This document shows positions 8,290 through 17,087 of a DNA stretch of 64,000 nt, one piece after another. This DNA is from Algibacter miyuki (GTDB lineage Bacteria; Bacteroidota; Bacteroidia; Flavobacteriales; Flavobacteriaceae): the NCBI RefSeq assembly GCF_042427745.1, contig NZ_JBHMFA010000010.1; one strand, 5' to 3'. Below the pieces are notes generated by a model that saw nothing but the letters and a program-made list of their open reading frames with translations, made no database searches and had not been told where the DNA came from. The position numbers and the translations under genes are program-made. Position 1 is the stretch's first letter, and each line of letters opens with the position of its first letter.

Positions 8290-9670
8290 ACAACAAAATG
8301 TAATCGTTATTGGCGCAGGTCTTTCCGGAAGTTTGTTAGCCTTACGTCTAGCCCAACGTGGTTATCGCGTTATGGTTTACGAAATGCGTCCAGATTTACG
8401 AAAAGTAGATATCAGTGCGGGCCGATCTATCAATCTAGCTTTTTCCAACCGAGGTAACAAAGCCATGAAACTTGTTGGATTAGAAGACAAAGTGAAATCG
8501 CTTTGCATTCCCATGCATGGTAGAATGATTCATGATCAAGATGGAAACACGTTTCAATCGAATTACAGCGGAAGAGATCAAGAGTACATCTACTCCGTTT
8601 CTCGTGGCGATTTAAACGCTTTACTTTTAGATGAAGCCGAACAACACGAAAATGTGAATATACATTTCAACAAAAAATGTAAATCGGTAGATTTTGAAAA
8701 AACCACTGCCCTTTTTAAAGACTACCAAACCAAAACGGAATTTATCGAAGATGCAGATGTTATTATAGCCACCGATGGCGCAGGTTCAGCATTACGTCGA
8801 AGTTATTTTTTAGGAAAAAAATTCTTGTTCAGTTTTTCTCAAGATTACTTATCCTATGGCTATAAAGAATTAAGTATTTTACCCACAGAAAATGGCGGAT
8901 ACCAAACACATAAAAACGCACTTCATATATGGCCGCGCGGAAATTTCATGCTCATTGCACTTCCCAATTTAAACGGCAGTTTTACAGTTACTTTATTTCT
9001 AAGTTATTCCGAAGGTGAATACAATTTCGACAATCTTAACACGCCCGAGCTAGTCGAACTATTTTTCGAAAAAGAATTCCCCGATGCACTGGCTATTATG
9101 CCTAATTTAACGGACGATTTTTTCAACAATCCAACCGCTGCTTTAGGTACTGTAAAATGTTCGCCATGGCATTATAAAGGCAATACCCTTTTAATGGGCG
9201 ACGCAGCTCACGCTATCGTCCCTTTTTACGGCCAAGGCATGAATGCTGCTTTTGAGGACGTTGTTGAATTAGACGCCGTTTTAGACAAACATGAAGGCGA
9301 ATGGGAACAAATATTTAAAACTTACGAAAAACAACGTAAAAAAGATACCGATGCTATTGCCGATTTAGCTATCGATAATTTTTTAGAAATGCGAGATCAT
9401 GTGGCACATCCTATTTTTCAAGAAAAGCGTAAAATAGAAATGGCTTTAGAAAAGCAGTTTCCAACTCAATATGCTTCAAAATATAGTTTAGTTACCTTCA
9501 ACGAAAACATAGGTTATCAAGAAGCTATGCTAAGAGGGCGCGCCCAAGATAAAGCCATACTCAGTTTACTAAAAAACAATAGTATAACCTCTTCGGAAGA
9601 CTTAAGTAGTGTTCTAAAAAAGGTGCAACAAGAAACCGAAAACATCTTAAACCTAAGTTCTGATTTATAG
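8282..9670 (+). CDS. kmo: kynurenine 3-monooxygenase
   Basis: This 462-aa FAD-dependent aromatic hydroxylase uses NADPH and O2 to convert L-kynurenine to 3-hydroxykynurenine. Seen: the dinucleotide-binding GAGLSGSLLALRLAQRGY at residues about 12-29; SAGRSINLAFSNRG, the family's substrate-side segment; DVIIATDGAGSALRRSY; and LLMGDAAHAIVPFYGQGMN (FAD-ribityl Asp and the PxxGxG motif). The length fits KMO. The C-terminal part is hydrophilic rather than clearly membrane-spanning, unlike the mitochondrial enzyme. It overlaps kynU by 8 bases and is followed after 123 bases by the dioxygenase for the next metabolite. Confidence 0.93.
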   Translation: MNKQQNVIVIGAGLSGSLLALRLAQRGYRVMVYEMRPDLRKVDISAGRSINLAFSNRGNKAMKLVGLEDKVKSLCIPMHGRMIHDQDGNTFQSNYSGRDQEYIYSVSRGDLNALLLDEAEQHENVNIHFNKKCKSVDFEKTTALFKDYQTKTEFIEDADVIIATDGAGSALRRSYFLGKKFLFSFSQDYLSYGYKELSILPTENGGYQTHKNALHIWPRGNFMLIALPNLNGSFTVTLFLSYSEGEYNFDNLNTPELVELFFEKEFPDALAIMPNLTDDFFNNPTAALGTVKCSPWHYKGNTLLMGDAAHAIVPFYGQGMNAAFEDVVELDAVLDKHEGEWEQIFKTYEKQRKKDTDAIADLAIDNFLEMRDHVAHPIFQEKRKIEMALEKQFPTQYASKYSLVTFNENIGYQEAMLRGRAQDKAILSLLKNNSITSSEDLSSVLKKVQQETENILNLSSDL

Positions 9671-9793
9671 ATTACGAGTTCTCGATTTCAGAGAACTATA
9701 GTTCTAAAAGGCTAACTAATATTTAACATTTTGAATATTCAGAATTCATTATAAATTGTAACTTTATACAAACTTAATTCAAAACATAAAAAA

Positions 9794-10327
9794 ATGAGTA
9801 CACTAGTTTCTCCTTTAAATTTCAAAGCTTGGATTGAAGAAAATAGACATTTATTAAAACCTCCCGTTGGGAACAAAGTGGTTTGGAAAGATGGCGAGTT
9901 TATTGTCATGGTTGTTGGCGGTCCAAATAACCGTAAAGATTATCATTACAATGAAACTCCAGAATTTTTCTATCAAGTTGAAGGTGATATTATTCTGAAA
10001 ATAATTGATAATGGCACGCCTAAAGATGTACACATTAAAGAAGGGGATATCTATTTATTACCAGCAAAAGTGCCGCATTCGCCACAACGCGGTGCCAACA
10101 CCGTAGGTTTGGTTATAGAGTATAAACGCCCCGAAGGGATGCGAGATGCCTTATTGTGGTTTTGCGAAAATTGTGTCACTAAACTTTATGAGGAAGATTT
10201 TACAGTAGAAAATATTGAAACCGATATGCCTAAAATTTTCGATAATTATTACAGTGATCAGCACAAACGTACTTGCCCAAATTGTAGTGAAATTATGCAA
10301 CCTCCGAAAAAGGTTAAAATTGAATAG
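9794..10327 (+). CDS. nbaC: 3-hydroxyanthranilate 3,4-dioxygenase
   Basis: This 177-aa cupin dioxygenase opens the ring of 3-hydroxyanthranilate to 2-amino-3-carboxymuconate semialdehyde (ACMS). The Fe(II) ligands are in place: His51 and Glu57 in KDYHYNETPEFFYQ, and His95 in KVPHSPQRG, the same spacing as in the characterised bacterial enzyme. Arg99 follows and probably binds substrate. The C-terminal tail carries two CxxC pairs (CENC and CPNC), the rubredoxin-like second iron site typical of bacterial forms. ATG at 9794 follows an A-rich leader. It belongs to the kynurenine pathway with its neighbours and is also called haaO. Very confident. Confidence 0.93.
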   Translation: MSTLVSPLNFKAWIEENRHLLKPPVGNKVVWKDGEFIVMVVGGPNNRKDYHYNETPEFFYQVEGDIILKIIDNGTPKDVHIKEGDIYLLPAKVPHSPQRGANTVGLVIEYKRPEGMRDALLWFCENCVTKLYEEDFTVENIETDMPKIFDNYYSDQHKRTCPNCSEIMQPPKKVKIE

Positions 10328-10402
10328 TACGTTTTACACTTCAAATAGTCCTGATTAAAATAACAATCTAAAACTTTTTTCGCTTTCGCTGAAACCAAAC
10401 AC

Positions 10403-11485
10403 ATGAAACGTAAACTTAGAATTAACGGCCATTCGCACTTACTTCCCTATCCGGAAGAAATACCAGATTACATGCAAGAAAAAGGCATTTTTTGGGTGGA
10501 TAAAGACCGCAAATTTATGCTTCAGAAAGATTGGAAACGCCCCGTAACCGACTCTAGTTTTTTTCTAGATGAAAAACTAGAATGGATGGAGCGCAACAAA
10601 CTAGATCACGCCGTGGTTTTAAACCTGTCGCAACTTTACGGTAATGGTTTGCGTGTTGAAGAAATGAAAAAGGCTTTGCGTTTTCAAAACGATTTTAATG
10701 CCCGAATACAGCGCGAACACCCCAGTAAATTCACTTGTGGTTTTGTGGTACATCCTGGTTTTATTCGTAGTGCCTGTTGGGAAATTGAACGTTGCGTAGA
10801 AACGCATGGTATGCAATTACTTTGTTTGCCAACCCATTACATGGATACTATTGGCACGTGGCGTTGTATTTTTGACGAAGAAAATGAACCTATTTTTGAA
10901 CTGGCTAACAAATACAATTTAGCGGTCGAAATTCACCCGTATGATGGCGAAAAATTTATAAAATTAGAAAACACCTCTTGGCGCTTTCACCTTATTTGGA
11001 TGTTGGCACAATGTGGCGATGCATACCATTTTCTAACCTTAAATGGCTATCAAGAAAAATATCCAAACATGCGTACTTGCTTTGCTCATGGCGGACAATT
11101 GGCTCAAATTAATTTAGGCAGACGTATTCAAGGTTTCGATGGTAGACCCGATTTATTTGAAGGCAAACACCACCCAAGAAAAGCCGTAGGGCATAAAAAT
11201 ATTTTCTTCGATACTTTAGTGCATGATACTGGAGGCTTGGAGTTACTAATTAGAAATCATGGTTCTAAACAAGTTATCATGGGGCTAGACGATCCGTATC
11301 CTTTGGGAGAAATGGAAAGTGATAAGCAATCATCATACCCAGGGAAAATTTTAGATTTAGCCGTAGAACGCGACATTATTACCACTACAGAGTACGACGA
11401 TATTTGGGAAAACAACGTGGTGCAATGGCTTTGTGGTGATGATGATATTGCAAAACAAAAACTACTCAATCGAATTTTAGGATAA
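10403..11485 (+). CDS. nbaD: 2-amino-3-carboxymuconate-6-semialdehyde decarboxylase (ACMSD)
   Basis: This 360-aa amidohydrolase-fold decarboxylase turns ACMS into 2-aminomuconate semialdehyde, diverting carbon away from quinolinate. Metal-binding features are His10 and His12 in NGHSHLL, EIHPYDG (His on strand 5), CFAHGGQL (His on strand 6) and MGLDDPYPLGE (the strand-8 Asp; relatives read GTDYPFPLGE). It is slightly longer than the roughly 335-aa Pseudomonas form. It lies 75 bases after the dioxygenase, on the same strand. No downstream aminomuconate semialdehyde dehydrogenase or aminomuconate deaminase is found in the window, so those steps must be encoded elsewhere. Confidence 0.88.
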   Translation: MKRKLRINGHSHLLPYPEEIPDYMQEKGIFWVDKDRKFMLQKDWKRPVTDSSFFLDEKLEWMERNKLDHAVVLNLSQLYGNGLRVEEMKKALRFQNDFNARIQREHPSKFTCGFVVHPGFIRSACWEIERCVETHGMQLLCLPTHYMDTIGTWRCIFDEENEPIFELANKYNLAVEIHPYDGEKFIKLENTSWRFHLIWMLAQCGDAYHFLTLNGYQEKYPNMRTCFAHGGQLAQINLGRRIQGFDGRPDLFEGKHHPRKAVGHKNIFFDTLVHDTGGLELLIRNHGSKQVIMGLDDPYPLGEMESDKQSSYPGKILDLAVERDIITTTEYDDIWENNVVQWLCGDDDIAKQKLLNRILG

Positions 11486-11575
11486 CCAAAACCTGCTTTT
11501 AATTATCAGAAGACTAAAGATTGTAAAAAAGTAATACTTTTGTGTTTTATTCATTACGAAAAGAACAAATTCTAA

Positions 11576-12217
11576 ATGCCCTTTTTACCCGAAGAATTAG
11601 ACGCCTACGTTGTAAACCATTCTGAAGACGAACCTTCATTATTACAGCAACTTACGCGCGAAACGTATCAAAAAATTTTACAGCCCATTATGCTGAGCGG
11701 TCCTTATCAAGGCCGTGTTTTAAGCATGATTTCTAAACTTAAAAACCCGAAAACCATTTTGGAACTCGGTACTTTTACAGGTTATGCCTCTTTATGTTTA
11801 GCTGAAGGTTTACAAAAAGATGGTGAGTTACACACTATTGATGTAAATGAAGAACTGTTTGATTTTCAGCGTAAATATTTCGATAAATCGGAATACGGAA
11901 ACCAAATTTTTCAGCATCTCGGTAATGCTATTGATATTATCCCAACGCTCGATAAAACTTTCGATTTAATTTTTATTGATGCCGATAAACCCAACTACGT
12001 CAATTATTTTCATTTAATTATTGAAAAGTTAAATCCGGGTGGCATTATTATTTCCGATAATGTGTTGTGGCATGGTAAAGTAATTGAACCGCTAGACCCT
12101 AAAGATAAATCGACTAAAGCAGTTTTGGATTACAACACGCTTTTAAAGGAAGACCCAAGAATAGAAACCGTAGTTTTACCTATTCGAGATGGATTAACGG
12201 TGAGTAGAAAACTGTAA
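11576..12217 (+). CDS. O-methyltransferase (family 3, COMT-like)
   Basis: This 213-aa SAM-dependent methyltransferase has motif I KTILELGTFTGYASLCLAE at about residues 61-79, the strand-2 acid in LHTIDVNEE, and metal-binding acids in FDLIFIDADKPNYVNYF and IIISDNVLWHGKV. This is the catechol/caffeoyl-CoA O-methyltransferase pattern (divalent-cation-dependent). It probably methylates a small catechol-like compound, but the substrate is unknown. A TACTTTTG box at 11535-11542 could be its own -7 element, so it need not belong to the kynurenine operon that ends 90 bases upstream. Confidence 0.85.
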   Translation: MPFLPEELDAYVVNHSEDEPSLLQQLTRETYQKILQPIMLSGPYQGRVLSMISKLKNPKTILELGTFTGYASLCLAEGLQKDGELHTIDVNEELFDFQRKYFDKSEYGNQIFQHLGNAIDIIPTLDKTFDLIFIDADKPNYVNYFHLIIEKLNPGGIIISDNVLWHGKVIEPLDPKDKSTKAVLDYNTLLKEDPRIETVVLPIRDGLTVSRKL

Positions 12218-12238
12218 TTAGGGTTATAAATTAATGAG

Positions 12239-12258
12239 ATTTCCGCCTTCGCGGAAAT
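12239..12258. repeat. perfect GC-rich hairpin between genes
   Basis: ATTTCCGC (12239-12246), CTTC, GCGGAAAT (12251-12258) forms an 8-base perfect stem with no T-run behind it. It is the most GC-rich spot in the gap between the methyltransferase and DUF4268 genes, 20 bases before ATG 12278. It could be a processing site, a weak terminator or a mobile palindrome. Confidence 0.45.
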
Positions 12259-12277
12259 AGAAAACCATATATTTTCA

Positions 12278-12706
12278 ATGTTTAGTAAAGAAGAATCAAG
12301 ACGAATGAGAGAAGAATTCTGGACCAGTTTCGGAAAATCTTTCCCACGAAAGTGGATTTTATACAACACAAAATTAAAAGGTTTAAGTTTTAAATTTCAT
12401 TTTGATAATAAATCGGCATTAATCGCTTTAGATCTTGAGGATGATTTGGAACACCGCATAAACCATTGGGAGAAACTAGAGGCTTTAAAATCTATTTTAT
12501 TAGATGAATATTTGCCAGACGCCATTTACAACGAAGCTTATTTTTTAGATAATGAAAAAGAAATTTCGAGAATTTATGTGCCGTTAGAACAAAAAGTATC
12601 TATCCATAACAAAAACACATGGCGCGATGTGATGGAGTTTTTTAATGTTAACATGAATTTATTTGAAGCTTTTTTCGAGGAATACAAAGATGTTATTGAA
12701 GGTTAA
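12278..12706 (+). CDS. DUF4268 domain protein
   Basis: This 142-aa soluble protein carries DUF4268 across most of its length: EFWTSFGKSFPRKWILYNTK near the N-terminus, FKFHFDNKSALIALDLED in the middle, and LPDAIYNEAYFLDNEKEIS followed by a Trp-Arg-Asp-Val stretch in the C-terminal half. DUF4268 has a compact alpha/beta look and is sometimes found attached to restriction-endonuclease-like proteins, but here it stands alone. The function is unknown. Its 3' end faces the GNAT gene with only 15 bases between the stops and no obvious terminator. Confidence 0.8.
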   Translation: MFSKEESRRMREEFWTSFGKSFPRKWILYNTKLKGLSFKFHFDNKSALIALDLEDDLEHRINHWEKLEALKSILLDEYLPDAIYNEAYFLDNEKEISRIYVPLEQKVSIHNKNTWRDVMEFFNVNMNLFEAFFEEYKDVIEG

Positions 12707-12721
12707 TACCTCCACTAAACA

Positions 12722-13213
12722 CTAGAACAACTTTTCCATTTCAAAATCGTCCATAACAAAGCCGTTTCCAATATCGGTAACAGATGCTTTTACGTTTTTA
12801 AAGCCTAACTTTTCGTAAGCTGCAATAGATGTTGTATTGTATTTATTCACCTTCAATCTTATGCCTAAAAGTTGTTGCTTTTTTGCTTCTTCATCTATAA
12901 AATTTAAAGCAACTCGGCCAACACCTTTACCTCTACATGCTTTTGCAACGTATAGTTTACTCAAAAATAAAAAATTGGCTTCGGGTTTAATAGCCATATA
13001 GCCAACTGGTGTTTCGTTATAGGTTAAATAGTAAAACTGCGCACCTAAACCCACCTGGTCTTCAATCGCTTTCGCGGAATTAAATTTAGCCAGCATATAT
13101 TCCACTTGCTCTAAACCAATGATACTCGGATAATGCTCATGCCAAATTTGGCTCGCTAAGGTTTCTACTAATTTAAAATCATCTTGTGTTTTTGCTCTTT
13201 TAACTGCTATCAT
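12722..13213 (-). CDS. GNAT family N-acetyltransferase
   Basis: This 163-aa acetyltransferase transfers acetyl from acetyl-CoA to an amine that cannot be named from sequence. The GNAT core is seen as FYYLTYNETPVGYMAIK (beta 2-3), FLSKLYVAKACRGKGVGR (motif A, the Q/RxxGxG/A pyrophosphate-binding loop reads RGKGVG) and NTTSIAAYEKLGFKNV (motif B). Its start overlaps the stop of the upstream hemolysin III gene by 4 bases (ATGA), so the two are translationally coupled in a minus-strand operon. Confidence 0.88.
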   Translation of the reverse strand: MIAVKRAKTQDDFKLVETLASQIWHEHYPSIIGLEQVEYMLAKFNSAKAIEDQVGLGAQFYYLTYNETPVGYMAIKPEANFLFLSKLYVAKACRGKGVGRVALNFIDEEAKKQQLLGIRLKVNKYNTTSIAAYEKLGFKNVKASVTDIGNGFVMDDFEMEKLF

Positions 13214-13836
13214 ATCACGTAATTAAAAATCATAAAAAAATGAAAAATGGCTCCCGAAAGCACAAATAAATGCCAAATAACATGATTGTACGGGATTTTA
13301 TCAATAGCATAAAACACAATACCAATGGTATATGACATCCCTCCTAAAAATAAAAACCATATGCCATTAGTGCCTATCATTTCGGATAAATAGGAAAAAT
13401 CGAAAACAATAAGCCACCCCATAATCAAATAGAGCAAGGTTGAAAATATTTCAAATTTTCCTGTAAAAAATATTTTTAGAATCACTCCAAAAATGGCAAT
13501 CCCCCAAACACTCCAAAACAGTGGCCAGCCCAAACTTTGATCCAGTGTAATTAAACAAACCGGCGTGTAAGTTCCTGCAATAAGGCCGTAAATACTAATG
13601 TGATCGAAAATTCGAAAAATGTGTTTTCTGCGTTCATCCTTAACCGAATGATACAATGTTGACGCTGTAAATAAAACAATGATAGATAAACCATAAACCA
13701 ACACACTAAACAAACTCCACTCGGTTTTAGCCGTTTCAAAAGTTATTAGTAAAACCAAAGCAACAACACCTAATATCGCACCAAAACCATGCGTTAACGC
13801 ATTTAATTTCTCCTCGAATGGTGTTTGAATTCTCAT
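13210..13836 (-). CDS. hemolysin III family (PAQR-like) membrane protein
   Basis: This 208-aa seven-span membrane protein is of the hemolysin III / YqfA / PAQR family. Signs are FEEKLNALTHGFGAILGV (the E-x-x-N-x-x-x-H motif before span 1), TASTLYHSV (Ser and His after span 2), IFDHISIYGLIAGTYTPVC (Asp-His), and the C-terminal NHVIWHLFVLSGAIFHFF with two His. The conserved Ser, Asp and His set suggests a metal-dependent hydrolase site as in adiponectin receptors (inference from family). True cytolysin activity is unlikely. It sits 3 bases downstream of the DUF4294 gene. Confidence 0.88.
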   Translation of the reverse strand: MRIQTPFEEKLNALTHGFGAILGVVALVLLITFETAKTEWSLFSVLVYGLSIIVLFTASTLYHSVKDERRKHIFRIFDHISIYGLIAGTYTPVCLITLDQSLGWPLFWSVWGIAIFGVILKIFFTGKFEIFSTLLYLIMGWLIVFDFSYLSEMIGTNGIWFLFLGGMSYTIGIVFYAIDKIPYNHVIWHLFVLSGAIFHFFMIFNYVI

Positions 13837-13839
13837 AAA

Positions 13840-14517
13840 TTAGGGTGTTTCAGTCTCGTTTTTCCACTTTTCAGTTAGGTCGTAAAAGTCAAATTTGATA
13901 GCCGACTTCTGCCGTTCTAATCGTCCACTTTGGAAGTTTCGTTGCAGAATATCTTCAATTAAATAATCTTCTTTTACGTTTTCGGGGTCAAATTCTCGTT
14001 TCAACGAAATATCAAACATACTAGCCGTGGTATTGTACCAAAAAGCACGCCAACCATTCCGAAGTTCTTTAACCAAATCAAACGTTGTTACACCTGTTTG
14101 GCGATGTATTAATTTAACGAGTATCTGCCCTTCGGTACGACTCATTTTCTTTAACTTTTCAGAAAACTCTCCTTCAATATATTTCTGAATCTTTTTTGTG
14201 TACCTTCTCTTATCTCGATTTCTGGTAAGTGTTTCTAAATGCTTGGTTAAGGAATCTAACCTATCGGCAGCCAATTTAGCGTACGGATAAACTTTTAAGG
14301 TTTTTCGGCGTAAAATTAAATACCGAATACGTTCTTCTCTTGTCTTAAATTTTAAGCGATGCAAAATCATAACGGCATCTAAATCAATGGTTGTTCTCGG
14401 TACAGAATCGCCTTTAATAATCAAATATTGTCCAACTGTGGTATCCTTAACCGCATCGTTTACTTGAGCCACAAGTAACAATGGAAATAACAGAAATACA
14501 TAGTTTAAAAATTTCAT
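13840..14517 (-). CDS. DUF4294 secreted protein
   Basis: This protein of about 225 aa begins MKFLNYVFLLFPLLLVAQV, a clear signal peptide. An in-frame ATG at 14535 would add six residues before it and is less likely. The mature part contains VPRTTIDLDAVMILHRLKF and a long basic alpha-helical stretch (TREERIRYLILRRKTLKVYP), then MSRTEGQILVKLIHRQTG and NGWRAFWYNTTAS, the pattern of DUF4294, which is restricted to Bacteroidota and has no known function. It is probably periplasmic. It heads a minus-strand trio with the hemolysin III and GNAT genes and is divergent from the M42 peptidase. Confidence 0.82.
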   Translation of the reverse strand: MKFLNYVFLLFPLLLVAQVNDAVKDTTVGQYLIIKGDSVPRTTIDLDAVMILHRLKFKTREERIRYLILRRKTLKVYPYAKLAADRLDSLTKHLETLTRNRDKRRYTKKIQKYIEGEFSEKLKKMSRTEGQILVKLIHRQTGVTTFDLVKELRNGWRAFWYNTTASMFDISLKREFDPENVKEDYLIEDILQRNFQSGRLERQKSAIKFDFYDLTEKWKNETETP

Positions 14518-14619
14518 CTTAAAAACACCAAACAATTAGTCTGTCAAAATTAATAATTTACATCCTCTAAAACATTTTTTTTCTATTTATATTATTAATT
14601 TAGTGCAAAACTTTAAAAA

Positions 14620-15708
14620 ATGGCAAAGAATAGTATACTGAACGAAAAGTCTATGGACTTTCTTGAAAAATATTTGAATAATGCAGCGCCTACTGGCTAC
14701 GAATGGGAAGGGCAAAAAATATGGATGGATTATTTAAAACCTTATGTTGACACCTTTATTACAGATACCTATGGTACGGCTGTGGGAGTGATTAATCCTG
14801 ATGCAAAATACAAAGTCGTTATTGAAGGACATGCTGATGAAATTTCGTGGTATGTAAATTATATTTCTGATGACGGACTAATTTACGTGATTAGAAACGG
14901 TGGTAGTGACCATCAAATTGCACCGAGTAAAATTGTAAATATCCATACAAAGAATGGCATTGTAAAAGGTGTTTTTGGATGGCCAGCAATACATACTAGA
15001 AATAAAGCAAAGGAAGAAGCACCAAAACCTGATAATATTTTTATCGACTGTGGTTGTAAAACTAAAGAAGAGGTTGAAAACTTAGGCGTTCATGTGGGGT
15101 GTGTAATTACCTATCCAGATGAATTTCATATTTTAAATGGCGACAAATTTGTTTGTCGTGCATTAGATAACCGTATGGGTGGTTTTATGATTGCTGAAGT
15201 AGCGCGTTTACTAAAAGAGAACAAAAAAGAGTTGCCTTTTGGATTGTACATTACAAATTCTGTACAAGAAGAAATTGGTTTACGTGGTGCCGAAATGATT
15301 ACCCAAACCATTAAACCAAACGTGGCTATTGTTACCGATGTAACGCACGATACCACAACACCAATGATTGAAAAGAAAACGCAAGGAGACTTACAACTTG
15401 GTAGCGGACCTGTAATTGCTTACGCTCCTGCTGTACAGCAAAAATTACGCGATTTAATTACAGAAACAGCCGAAGCTAAAGGTATTCCTTTTCAACGTTC
15501 TGCACTTTCTAGAGCTACGGGAACAGATACCGATGCTTTTGCTTATAGTAATGGCGGTGTCGCTTCAGCTTTAATTTCTTTACCACTTAGGTACATGCAT
15601 ACCACGGTAGAAATGGTGCATAGAGATGATGTTGAAAACGTTATTAAAATGATTTACGAAACATTATTGAACATTAAAGATGGCGAAACATTTAGTTATT
15701 TCGACTAA
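14620..15708 (+). CDS. M42 family metallopeptidase (glutamyl aminopeptidase/endoglucanase-like)
   Basis: This 362-aa cytoplasmic dinuclear-metal aminopeptidase is of the TET/M42 type, trimming short peptides. Ligand motifs are VIEGHADEISW (His, catalytic Asp), VCRALDNRMGG (bridging Asp), VQEEIGLRGAEM (Glu general base and Glu ligand), IVTDVTHDTT (Asp) and RYMHTTVEMVHRDDV (His). All expected metal-binding residues are present, and family enzymes usually form dodecameric tetrahedra. It begins after a long AT-rich divergent spacer and ends in a strong hairpin terminator 25 bases downstream, so it is probably transcribed alone. Confidence 0.93.
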   Translation: MAKNSILNEKSMDFLEKYLNNAAPTGYEWEGQKIWMDYLKPYVDTFITDTYGTAVGVINPDAKYKVVIEGHADEISWYVNYISDDGLIYVIRNGGSDHQIAPSKIVNIHTKNGIVKGVFGWPAIHTRNKAKEEAPKPDNIFIDCGCKTKEEVENLGVHVGCVITYPDEFHILNGDKFVCRALDNRMGGFMIAEVARLLKENKKELPFGLYITNSVQEEIGLRGAEMITQTIKPNVAIVTDVTHDTTTPMIEKKTQGDLQLGSGPVIAYAPAVQQKLRDLITETAEAKGIPFQRSALSRATGTDTDAFAYSNGGVASALISLPLRYMHTTVEMVHRDDVENVIKMIYETLLNIKDGETFSYFD

Positions 15709-15732
15709 TTAAAATTGAATATAAAACACAAA

Positions 15733-15757
15733 AGCCTCATGTAAATGGGGCTTTTTT
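15733..15757 (+). terminator. rho-independent terminator after the M42 peptidase
   Basis: AGCCTCAT, loop GTAA, ATGGGGCT forms an 8-base stem with one G-U pair, followed by a run of six T. It lies between the peptidase stop and the Nudix start. Confidence 0.85.
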
Positions 15758-15768
15758 AATCTGAATAT

Positions 15769-16317
15769 ATGGACGAATATATCGATATTGTATCCGAAAA
15801 TGGTGAACCAACAGGAAAGGTAGCTTTAAAATCTGAGGCGCATAAAAACGGCTGGTTTCACAACACGATCCATCTTTGGTTATTTACTAAAAAAGGTGAA
15901 GTTTTACTGCAACAACGTTCTCATAAAAAAGCAATTTATCCGCTACTTTGGGATGTGTCAGCTGCCGGCCATATCGATGCTGGCGAATCTATAGAAACCG
16001 CTGCCATACGCGAAACTCATGAAGAATTAGGCTTATTACTTAAACCGAGTGATTTAACTAAAATTGGAATAAACAAGCACAAAACAGCTTATGCCGACGG
16101 AGCTATTCAGGATAATGAATTTCATCACGTATTTATTGCTGAATTAAAAATCGACATCACAAAACTCACTCCACAAGAGGAAGAGGTAGAAGCTTTAAAA
16201 CTAGTTTCTTTCAATCAGTTTAAACTGCATTTAGAAAACAGTACCGACAATCATTTCATAGCTTCGAACAAAGCCTACTACCAATTTGTACTCGATAAAA
16301 TAAAGGCAGAAATTTAA
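15769..16317 (+). CDS. Nudix hydrolase (IPP isomerase-like subfamily)
   Basis: This 182-aa Nudix protein has the complete box GHIDAGESIETAAIRE plus THEELGL (GX5EX7REUXEEXGU, with Thr-His before the Glu-Glu). The N-terminus (DIVSENGEPTGKV, then HKNGWFHNTIHLWLF) is typical of the YfcD/Idi-related subgroup, which hydrolyses nucleoside or other diphosphates rather than truly isomerising IPP. The conserved Cys of type 1 IPP isomerase is not visible in the usual position, favouring a hydrolase. It starts 12 bases after the upstream terminator, so its promoter must lie near or inside that hairpin region. Confidence 0.85.
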   Translation: MDEYIDIVSENGEPTGKVALKSEAHKNGWFHNTIHLWLFTKKGEVLLQQRSHKKAIYPLLWDVSAAGHIDAGESIETAAIRETHEELGLLLKPSDLTKIGINKHKTAYADGAIQDNEFHHVFIAELKIDITKLTPQEEEVEALKLVSFNQFKLHLENSTDNHFIASNKAYYQFVLDKIKAEI

Positions 16318-16353
16318 TTTATTCCTCGAAAACCACATTTAAAACACTCTTTA

Positions 16354-17034
16354 ATGGCATTACTTTTATCTGCTCTTGCGCCTATTTTTATAGTTATTAT
16401 TTACATCTATATCAAAGATAAATACGAGAAAGAGCCAAAACGCCTCATGCTTATCGCTTTTTTGTTAGGCGCTGTAATTAGCATTATTATTACCACGATA
16501 ATGTATTATGTTTTTGATATTATTTTACCACTCCCAGACCATACGAGTGTAATGCAACAATTTATTAAAGCCTTTTTTGTTGTTGGCCTAACGGAAGAAT
16601 TTAGTAAATATATTATTGTAAGGTATTTTTCCCAAACTCGAAAAGCCTTTAACGAACCTTTTGATGGTATTGTATATGCCGTAATGGTATCCATGGGTTT
16701 TGCGGCTACCGAAAACATTGCTTATGTTCTTGAAAGCGGTTTTGAAACAGCTTTTTTACGTGCTATAACCGCTGTTCCGGCTCATGCTACTTTCGGTATT
16801 TTAATGGGTTATTTTATGGGGAAAGCTAAATTTTCTAATAACAAAATAGTATTAAACTTAACAGGTTTACTCCTCGCTATTATTTTTCATGGTGCTTACG
16901 ATTTTTTCTTATTCATCGATTTTATTCCAGGGATTTGGATAGGTGCATTCGTCTCTCTTTTCATCGGAATTTTACTTTCTAGAAAAGCTATAAAACAACA
17001 TCAAAAAGACTCTATTTTCAAAAACAGACACTAA
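16354..17034 (+). CDS. PrsW family intramembrane metalloprotease
   Basis: This 226-aa polytopic membrane protein is of the PrsW/CAAX-protease-like group. Motifs are VGLTEEFSKYIIVRYF (Glu-Glu pair), FDGIVYAVMVSMGFAATENI, VPAHATFGILMGYFMG (His) and IFHGAYDFFLF (His), together the presumed metal site inside the membrane. About seven hydrophobic segments are visible. In Bacillus the family founder cleaves an anti-sigma factor; no anti-sigma gene is nearby here, so the target is unknown. It lies 36 bases after the Nudix gene on the same strand, probably in one transcript. Confidence 0.88.
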   Translation: MALLLSALAPIFIVIIYIYIKDKYEKEPKRLMLIAFLLGAVISIIITTIMYYVFDIILPLPDHTSVMQQFIKAFFVVGLTEEFSKYIIVRYFSQTRKAFNEPFDGIVYAVMVSMGFAATENIAYVLESGFETAFLRAITAVPAHATFGILMGYFMGKAKFSNNKIVLNLTGLLLAIIFHGAYDFFLFIDFIPGIWIGAFVSLFIGILLSRKAIKQHQKDSIFKNRH

Positions 17035-17075
17035 ACCTATCAATTATTAACAGCACACAACTTATACATTGCTTG

Positions 17076-17083
17076 TAATTTTG
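17076..17083 (+). promoter_or_regulatory. -7 box of a small RNA
   Basis: TAATTTTG matches TAnnTTTG exactly. It lies just upstream of the structured segment that ends in a terminator at 17162, implying a start near 17088. Confidence 0.5.
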
Positions 17084-17087
17084 CAGG

